A DNA stretch of 64,000 bases. Origin: Oryzicola mucosus. GTDB lineage: Bacteria > Pseudomonadota > Alphaproteobacteria > Rhizobiales > Rhizobiaceae. The stretch is taken from positions 62,001 through 126,000 of the forward strand of contig NZ_JACVVX010000005.1 in NCBI RefSeq assembly GCF_014534685.1, read 5' to 3'. Below, piece by piece: positions 58,184 to 64,000 of the stretch (its first letter is position 1; every line of letters starts with the position of its first letter). The position numbers and the translations under genes were made by a program. The notes below the pieces were generated by a model. The model ran no database searches and had not been told where the DNA came from. It saw only the letters and a program-made list of their open reading frames with translations.

Positions 58184-59302
58184 TTAACTATAAATTTTTT
58201 CTTTAATATCCTTAGCAATATTTGTAAAGGATTCAAAAAAATCTGGTTCGAGAATATCTTTGATTTCAAACGACGGCCAGCTGGTGAGTTTTTTTGTAGA
58301 GCGGAGCGTAGATGTTGGCATGGCATGTAACTTATCAATTAATATCTGCCGTGACTGCTCCGTTGTAAACGCTTTTGTGTTTGCTAGATAACTTAAGGCT
58401 GTCTCAATTCTGCCTGAACTTCGACGTATAAAGAAAGGCCAAGCCGGCCTTGCATCAGGCTGAGGCACATTGGCGAAAACCGAATCCTGGCTCTCTGTCA
58501 GCCCAACGACAAATCCATTTTGCCTAAACCAAGACATAATTTGCATTGCCCCTGCTCGATAAGGCTCGCCAAACTTTGCTGCCAACATTTCGAGCCATTC
58601 CGTTTCAGAGATTGAAGCTTTGGGCTCCGTGACAGCTTTTGCAAGAATTGCTCTTTCGGTCTGTCCAACCAATTTTGGAACCAAAGTTCGCACACCGGTA
58701 CTGCTGGTAAATTGCTCGATCTCAACTGCCAGAACTTCAGCAGGACGCATCTGCTCATTCAAAAATTCGACGATTCTGGCAAGTTCCTTTGGAATTCGGT
58801 CAGCTACGAAAAGCATCCTAACGCGTCCGGATTTTAGATTCGCTTCAACCGCTCGCCAAAACGTCTCTGGATCGGTTCCATCAAGAAAATCGGATAACGC
58901 ACTATCTGGCTGCAACCCTGCATGAGTAGCTGTCCGGTGAAAAGCTTCTATCAAACGCTCAATAGGCCAGTACGCTACGCCGTTTGCTGCATAGTCCAAC
59001 ATTTGCGCGACAACCTCACGTCTTGATCGCGTATCGCTTGCCTGTTTCACTTCCACAAGAACTGGGACGCCTTGGCGGTCCAGGAACAGGTGGTCGAGCG
59101 ACCATCGTCGTGAGTTGTCATCGGAATCCGGTACAGGCTGTTCGCGCTGGACAAGGAGAAGTCGCCCCTCGGGACCTGAAGCGGACCTTAGGAGACTGGG
59201 ATGATCTGCAAGCAGCCGCTGAAACAAGTCCTCGGAACTGTAGGCTGTGCGCGTCAACTCGGTGAGCGAGTTGTCTGGGCCAATAATAAATATATTAGTC
59301 AT
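58184..59302 (-). CDS. PD-(D/E)XK nuclease-like protein
   Basis: 372 residues with lower GC than its neighbours. The N-terminal third shows a PD-(D/E)XK core: D70 in WSLDHLFLDRQGVPVLVEV, E84-V-K86, and a RecB-like Q-x3-Y (Q100-M-L-D-Y104). The middle (RVRMLFVADRIPKELARIVE, then FLNEQMRPAEVLAVEIEQF) is a pattern seen in uncharacterised proteins of this kind. The C terminus is unassigned. It may be a solitary defence or DNA-repair nuclease; no methylase or partner is adjacent. Both ends lie in AT-rich DNA. Confidence 0.7.
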   Translation of the reverse strand: MTNIFIIGPDNSLTELTRTAYSSEDLFQRLLADHPSLLRSASGPEGRLLLVQREQPVPDSDDNSRRWSLDHLFLDRQGVPVLVEVKQASDTRSRREVVAQMLDYAANGVAYWPIERLIEAFHRTATHAGLQPDSALSDFLDGTDPETFWRAVEANLKSGRVRMLFVADRIPKELARIVEFLNEQMRPAEVLAVEIEQFTSSTGVRTLVPKLVGQTERAILAKAVTEPKASISETEWLEMLAAKFGEPYRAGAMQIMSWFRQNGFVVGLTESQDSVFANVPQPDARPAWPFFIRRSSGRIETALSYLANTKAFTTEQSRQILIDKLHAMPTSTLRSTKKLTSWPSFEIKDILEPDFFESFTNIAKDIKEKIYS

Positions 59303-59421
59303 TTCACCGCACCTCCAAAGTCAATCCGACGTTCACAACGCTACCTTGCTTGTCGCGAGCAGTCATTATTTCGGTGTAGCAACCCAAACGAAACGAGAAA
59401 GGTTGGAATAGAGCGTCAAAA

Positions 59422-59452
59422 AAAACCCGGCGGATTGCTCAGCCGGGGTTTT
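59422..59452 (-). terminator. Terminator after glnA
   Basis: AAAACCCGGC - ggattgctca - GCCGGGGTTTT, with a one-base bulge. On the minus strand it ends in a T-run and lies 25 bases after the glnA stop. Confidence 0.8.
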
Positions 59453-59476
59453 GTTCGTCAACATCCCAACGGTCGA

Positions 59477-60886
59477 TCAGACCGAATAATACATGTCGTA
59501 TTCGACGGGATGCGGGGTCATTTCGAACCGCATGACCTCGGCCATCTTCAACTCGATATAGGCGTCGATCTGGTCGTCGTCGAACACGCCGCCGGCCTTC
59601 AGGAAGCCACGGTCCTTGTCGAGGTTCTGCAAGGCTTCGCGCAACGAACCGGACACGGTCGGGATTTTCTTGAGTTCCTTCGGCGGCAGGTCGTAGAGAT
59701 CCTTGTCCATCGGCTGGCCGGGGTGGATCTTGTTCTTGATGCCGTCGAGGCCGGCCATCAAGAGCGCTGCGAAAGCGAGATACGGGTTCGCGCCCGGATC
59801 GGGGAAGCGGACCTCGACACGCTTGGCCTTCGGGTTCGTTCCGAACGGAATGCGGCACGAAGCCGAGCGATTGCGCGCGGAATAGGCAAGCAGGACCGGA
59901 GCTTCGTATCCGGGCACCAGACGCTTGTAGGAGTTGGTCAGCGGGTTGGTGAAGGCGTTGACCGCCTTGGCATGCTTGATCACGCCGCCGATGAAATACA
60001 GGCAGCTTTCCGACAGGCCGGCATATTCGTTGCCTGCGAAGGTCGGCTTGCCGTCTTTCCAGATCGACATATGCACGTGCATGCCCGAACCGTTGTCGCC
60101 GAAAATCGGCTTCGGCATGAAGGTGGCCGTCTTGCCATAGGCGTTGGCGACCTGGTGCACGACATATTTGTAGAGCAGCATCTTGTCGGCGTTGCGTGTC
60201 AGCGCGTCGAACTTCACGCCGAGCTCATGCTGGGCGGCGGCCACCTCGTGGTGATGCTTTTCCACGCGCACGCCCATTTCGGTGAGCACGGTCAGCATTT
60301 CAGAACGCATGTCTTGGCAGCTGTCGATCGGCGGAACCGGGAAATAACCGCCCTTGACGCGCGGACGGTGGCCGAGGTTCCCGGTCTCATAGTCGGTGTC
60401 GTCGTTGGACGGCAGTTCCGTCGAGTCCAGCTTGAAGCCCGTGTTGTACGGGTCGGCTTTGTACTTGACGTCGTCGAACACGAAGAACTCGGCTTCCGGG
60501 CCGACGAAAATGGTATCGCCGATGCCTTCCGCCTTCATATAGGCTTCGGCCTTCTTCGCGGTGCCGCGCGGGTCGCGATTATACGCTTCGCCGGAGACCG
60601 GATCGAGAATGTCGCACAGGATGACCATGGTTGACTGCGCAAAGAACGGATCCATGTGGACAGTCTCAGGGTCGGGCATCAGCACCATGTCGGATTCGTT
60701 GATCGCCTTCCAACCGGCGATCGAGGAGCCGTCGAACATGACGCCGTCGGCGAACATGTCCTCGTCGACCTCGGCGATATCCATCGTCACATGCTGAAGC
60801 TTGCCCTTGGGATCGGTGAAGCGCAGGTCAACGAACTTCACGTCGTTGTCCTTGATCTGCTTCAGGATGTCTTTGGCTGTCGTCAT
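59477..60886 (-). CDS. glnA: Glutamine synthetase type I
   Basis: 469 residues, the length of dodecameric GSI-beta. Motifs: [72 protein letters not shown] and the adenylylation tyrosine in [14 protein letters not shown]. Activity is switched off by adenylylation of that tyrosine when nitrogen is plentiful. Follows glnB by 52 bases on the same strand, the standard glnBA operon. Confidence 0.97.
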   Translation of the reverse strand: MTTAKDILKQIKDNDVKFVDLRFTDPKGKLQHVTMDIAEVDEDMFADGVMFDGSSIAGWKAINESDMVLMPDPETVHMDPFFAQSTMVILCDILDPVSGEAYNRDPRGTAKKAEAYMKAEGIGDTIFVGPEAEFFVFDDVKYKADPYNTGFKLDSTELPSNDDTDYETGNLGHRPRVKGGYFPVPPIDSCQDMRSEMLTVLTEMGVRVEKHHHEVAAAQHELGVKFDALTRNADKMLLYKYVVHQVANAYGKTATFMPKPIFGDNGSGMHVHMSIWKDGKPTFAGNEYAGLSESCLYFIGGVIKHAKAVNAFTNPLTNSYKRLVPGYEAPVLLAYSARNRSASCRIPFGTNPKAKRVEVRFPDPGANPYLAFAALLMAGLDGIKNKIHPGQPMDKDLYDLPPKELKKIPTVSGSLREALQNLDKDRGFLKAGGVFDDDQIDAYIELKMAEVMRFEMTPHPVEYDMYYSV

Positions 60887-60938
60887 ATTTTTCGTCCCTA
60901 GTGTGGTGATGCTGTCAGTCTACCGAATGGAACCGCGC

Positions 60939-61412
<474 letters not shown>

Positions 61413-61593
61413 TTACCACCGGCATGACTGCGTTATGGCGCGGTTTGATGCAGTTCGCGACGATGCACATTGCTTGATCTGATTAATTTATAATCATTAT
61501 GCCTATTATCTAGGCTGATAGTGCCGCTTTCGCGGCTCTGGACCTTGCCGCCACTTTGGATAGAGTCTGGCGCTAAGGCGGCAGGAGAGTTGT

Positions 61594-63096
61594 GTGCGGG
61601 AAGTTTTGACACCAAGTGAAATGGCGGAAGCCGACCGTCGAACCATCGCCGAAGGCAACATAAGCGGCATCGAGTTGATGCGCGCGGCCGGCTCGGCCAT
61701 AACAGCCGAAATCCTCGCGCGTTATCCCTGCCCATTGGCCCATATCCTGTGCGGGCCTGGCAACAATGGCGGCGACGGCTATGTCGTCGCGCGGCTGCTG
61801 GCTCAGGCCGGCGTGCCAGTGAAAATCTGGGCAAGTGCGCCGCCACGCGAGAGCTCCGACGCTGCGATTGCCGCTGCGGAGGCCGAGGCGATCGCCGCCC
61901 CGCTTGCCGAGCTGAGCGTCGAGCCGGGCGCTCTGGTGGTCGATGCGCTGTATGGAGCAGGTCTCTCAAAGCCCTTGGGTTCATTGGAAGAAGCGGCGTT
62001 TGCCAAATTACACGATGCCGGAGCGATCATCGTCGCCGTCGACCTTCCGTCCGGCGTGTCCGGCGACAGCGGCGCTGTCCTCGGCGCTGCGCCGACGGCC
62101 ACCTTGACGGTGACCTTCGCGCGGAAAAAACCGGCGCATCTGCTGCTGCCCGGAAAGGTCCTTTGCGGCGAAGTCGTGGTCGCCGATATCGGCATTCCAG
62201 ACCAGATCGTCGAGGGGCTGAACGTGGCCTGCTTCGAGAATGATGTAAGGCTTTGGGGAGCTCAGTTCCCAAAGGCGGCGGTCGATGCGCACAAATACCG
62301 GCGCGGACATGTCGGCGTCTTTTCCGCCGGCCCCTCGGCTACGGGAGCTGCGCGCCTGTCGGCCATGGCTGCGGCAAGGGCAGGGGCAGGCGCCGTCACG
62401 CTTTTGTCGCCGGCAAACGCGCTTGCCATCAACGCCGCTCATCTGACCTCGATCATCCTGCGGCGGTCGGATGGACTGCCGGAGGCGGTCGAGTTCTTGG
62501 AGGCCCGCAAGCCCGACGCGCTTGTCTACGGGCCTGGGCTCGGTCCGCACCCGGAGACGGGACGCTTCGCGGTCCACCTGCTCAACGCAGCGCGCGGACT
62601 GGTCGGCCATATCGTGCTGGACGCCGACGGGCTGACGGCCTCAGCGCCGTTCGCAGCTGAGCTGTTCGCAGCCGCCCGCGAGAAAGATGCGTCCAGCCTC
62701 GTGCTGACGCCGCATGAAGGCGAGTTCGGCCGCCTCTTTCCAGCCATAGCCGCGGACAAGAGCCTGTCCAAGCTCGAAAAATCGCGAAAGGCCGCGGCGG
62801 AGGCCAACGCGATCGTCCTCTACAAGGGGGCGGACACCGTGGTGGCGGCGCCTGACGGTCGCGCGTCCATCAGCACCAACGGCACGCCCTTGCTGGCGAC
62901 GGCAGGCTCAGGCGATGTGCTGTCCGGCATCGTCGCAGCCCTTCTGGCGCAGAAGATGCCGCCCTTCGAAGCGGCGAGCGCTGCCGTCTGGCTGCATGCG
63001 GAGGCTGCGCGGCGTTTCGGTCCAGGGCTGATCGCCGAGGACCTGCCCATGGCGTTGTTGCCAGCGTTGCGCGCGCTGGACGCTCAGCTGGCCTGA
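61594..63096 (+). CDS. nnr: Bifunctional NAD(P)HX epimerase/dehydratase
   Basis: 500 residues from a GTG at 61594 with ggagag upstream. Residues about 1-210 are the YjeF N-terminal epimerase (SEMAEADRRTIAEGNISGIE, then CGPGNNGGDGYVVARLLAQA, then VVDALYGAGLSKPL). Residues about 225-500 are the ADP-dependent dehydratase of ribokinase-like fold (LTPHEGEFGRLFP, TAGSGDVLSGIVAALLAQK). It repairs hydrated NADH and NADPH. Overlaps by 13 bases the convergent GGDEF gene. Confidence 0.95.
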   Translation: MREVLTPSEMAEADRRTIAEGNISGIELMRAAGSAITAEILARYPCPLAHILCGPGNNGGDGYVVARLLAQAGVPVKIWASAPPRESSDAAIAAAEAEAIAAPLAELSVEPGALVVDALYGAGLSKPLGSLEEAAFAKLHDAGAIIVAVDLPSGVSGDSGAVLGAAPTATLTVTFARKKPAHLLLPGKVLCGEVVVADIGIPDQIVEGLNVACFENDVRLWGAQFPKAAVDAHKYRRGHVGVFSAGPSATGAARLSAMAAARAGAGAVTLLSPANALAINAAHLTSIILRRSDGLPEAVEFLEARKPDALVYGPGLGPHPETGRFAVHLLNAARGLVGHIVLDADGLTASAPFAAELFAAAREKDASSLVLTPHEGEFGRLFPAIAADKSLSKLEKSRKAAAEANAIVLYKGADTVVAAPDGRASISTNGTPLLATAGSGDVLSGIVAALLAQKMPPFEAASAAVWLHAEAARRFGPGLIAEDLPMALLPALRALDAQLA

Positions 63097-64000
63097 CGCT
63101 GACCCGTTGTGGCGATCCGGTTCCTGCCGGCACGCTTGGCGCTGTAAAGCTCCTGGTCGGCGGCGTTTAGCACGCGGTCGAACGGGGCGCCGTCCTTGCT
63201 ACCGAAGGCAATGCCGGCGCTCACGGTGCAGTACAGCGCCGACGTTTCCGCCGGGATGACCGTATGGGCGAGCGCGCTGCGGATATGCTCGGCGATTTTG
63301 AAAGCCTTCTCCGGCTTGATGCCGGTCAGCACAAGAGCAAACTCTTCGCCGCCAAGACGCGCCGGCACGTCGAGAGGCCGGCGGTCGCTCGCCAGAATGC
63401 GGGCGAAGACCCGCAGCACGTCGTCGCCGGCAGCGTGGCCATGCGCGTCGTTGATCGATTTGAAGTTGTCGAGGTCGAACACGATGACGGCCGTCTGTTC
63501 GCCGATGGGCGCATGGAACCGTTCGAACAGCGCGCGACGGTTGGGCAGGCCGGTGAGCGAGTCGGTGAAGGCCTCGAGGCGATGGCGTCGCGTCAGGCGC
63601 GTCTGGTTGAGCGTGAGCGACAGCGCGCCGATGCCGGTGAGGCAGGCGGTGACGACGATCAGGCTGAGGTTCTCCGCCCAGTTGTTGGGAGCCGCGCCCA
63701 GCACCAGCCGGCCGTCCATCGCAAGGACCACGCCGCAGAGCAGGAAGGACAGCGCGGTCACGGCGTACAAGGCGGCCAGCGCGAGAAGGAGCGCGGGCAT
63801 CTCGCGCCGGCCCTTCCAGTATTCGCGCGCCGTGGCCAGGAGCAGGAGGGTCGCCGCGGCATTCTCGGCGATGAGGGCGAGGCCGTCATAACCGAAGGCC
63901 AGCGGCACGAGGCAGGCGCCGATCGCGACGGCGGCGGAGAGGACGACCGTCTTGCGCGGGAAATTATTGGTGCGGAACTGCCGGGCGGCGCCGAACAGGA
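63084..64000 (-). CDS. Membrane GGDEF diguanylate cyclase, 5' end beyond the window
   Basis: The frame is open to the window edge; a GTG at 63908 is internal, as membrane-type sequence (LFGAARQFRTNNFPRKTVVL) continues upstream. About five membrane helices precede a GGDEF domain: DSLTGLPNRRALFERF, FDLDNFKSINDAHGHAAGDD and the active loop RLGGEEFALVL. The inhibitory site R-x-x-D (RPLD) stands five residues before GGEEF, so product inhibition is expected. It should make cyclic di-GMP. The membrane part resembles the MHYT-free, 7-helix-like sensors of rhizobial GGDEF proteins, not identified further. Confidence 0.9.
   Translation of the reverse strand, partial: LFGAARQFRTNNFPRKTVVLSAAVAIGACLVPLAFGYDGLALIAENAAATLLLLATAREYWKGRREMPALLLALAALYAVTALSFLLCGVVLAMDGRLVLGAAPNNWAENLSLIVVTACLTGIGALSLTLNQTRLTRRHRLEAFTDSLTGLPNRRALFERFHAPIGEQTAVIVFDLDNFKSINDAHGHAAGDDVLRVFARILASDRRPLDVPARLGGEEFALVLTGIKPEKAFKIAEHIRSALAHTVIPAETSALYCTVSAGIAFGSKDGAPFDRVLNAADQELYSAKRAGRNRIATTGQRQAS

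Overview
The window reads as chromosomal core sequence from a GC-rich (about 63-65 %) alphaproteobacterium of the order Hyphomicrobiales, most like the Mesorhizobium/Phyllobacteriaceae group. The markers are an NtrB-NtrC-NtrY-NtrX-TrkA-Hfq-HflX run, a glnII (GSII) gene beside a glnB-glnA pair, a fused ispDF, a lipoyl-bearing PDH E1-beta, a B12-dependent ribonucleotide reductase as nrdJ, and small rhizobial families (DUF982, DUF2188, DUF2735). This placement rests on gene content and order, not on a database search.

Layout. 1-2185: end of an Mla-type lipid-transport operon (mlaF end, mlaD, auxiliary lipoprotein). 2.2-4.9 kb: an unknown basic protein, about 0.9 kb of repeat mosaics and a lone HEPN (AbiU2-like) gene. 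4.9-9.4 kb: nrdJ with a long upstream region carrying paired NrdR boxes. 9.4-17.4 kb: housekeeping genes in mixed orientation (Pit phosphate carrier, Nudix, HPP-CBS, gpt, universal stress protein, CinA-like, wrbA, small DUF proteins). 17.5-22.4 kb: VOC protein, kdsA, a small kinase-like ATPase, a secreted hydrolase and eno. 22.5-26.5 kb: a GNAT-zinc-ribbon protein, then an arsR-arsC-acr3-arsC-arsH operon with a clear operator. 26.6-34.9 kb: ftsB, pdhA-pdhB-pdhC, an SGNH hydrolase, a lipoprotein, lpdA and lipA, so making and using lipoyl groups is encoded in one stretch. 34.9-38.0 kb: vapBC, ratA, pncC, ispDF. 38.2-49.7 kb: dusB-ntrBC, ntrYX, trkA, a D-amino-acid aminotransferase, hfq-hflX. 49.7-54.2 kb: mqsRA, mazG, crcB, a pseudouridine synthase, a HAD phosphatase, ATP12. 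54.3-61.4 kb: DUF2735, glnII, an acyl-CoA dehydrogenase-like gene with a divergent HxlR regulator, an AT-rich patch with a PD-(D/E)XK nuclease, and glnB-glnA. 61.6-64 kb: NAD(P)HX repair enzyme and a diguanylate cyclase cut by the window edge.

How the parts work together. The nitrogen theme dominates: NtrB/NtrC are encoded here, and both glutamine synthetase loci carry sigma-54 promoter signatures (54786-54801 and 61337-61352), with an NtrC-type palindrome at 54550-54566. GlnB is the PII signal protein that would gate NtrB. The accessory genes (HEPN protein, vapBC, mqsRA, PD-(D/E)XK nuclease) sit singly in gaps between core genes rather than in one island. I did not find a convincing new multigene system. 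The most unusual items are a cysteine-free MqsA antitoxin, a GNAT-zinc-ribbon fusion, the solitary HEPN and nuclease genes, a probably leaderless arsR whose operator runs into its start codon, and a paired NrdR site with nearby GANTC and DnaA-like sites upstream of nrdJ.
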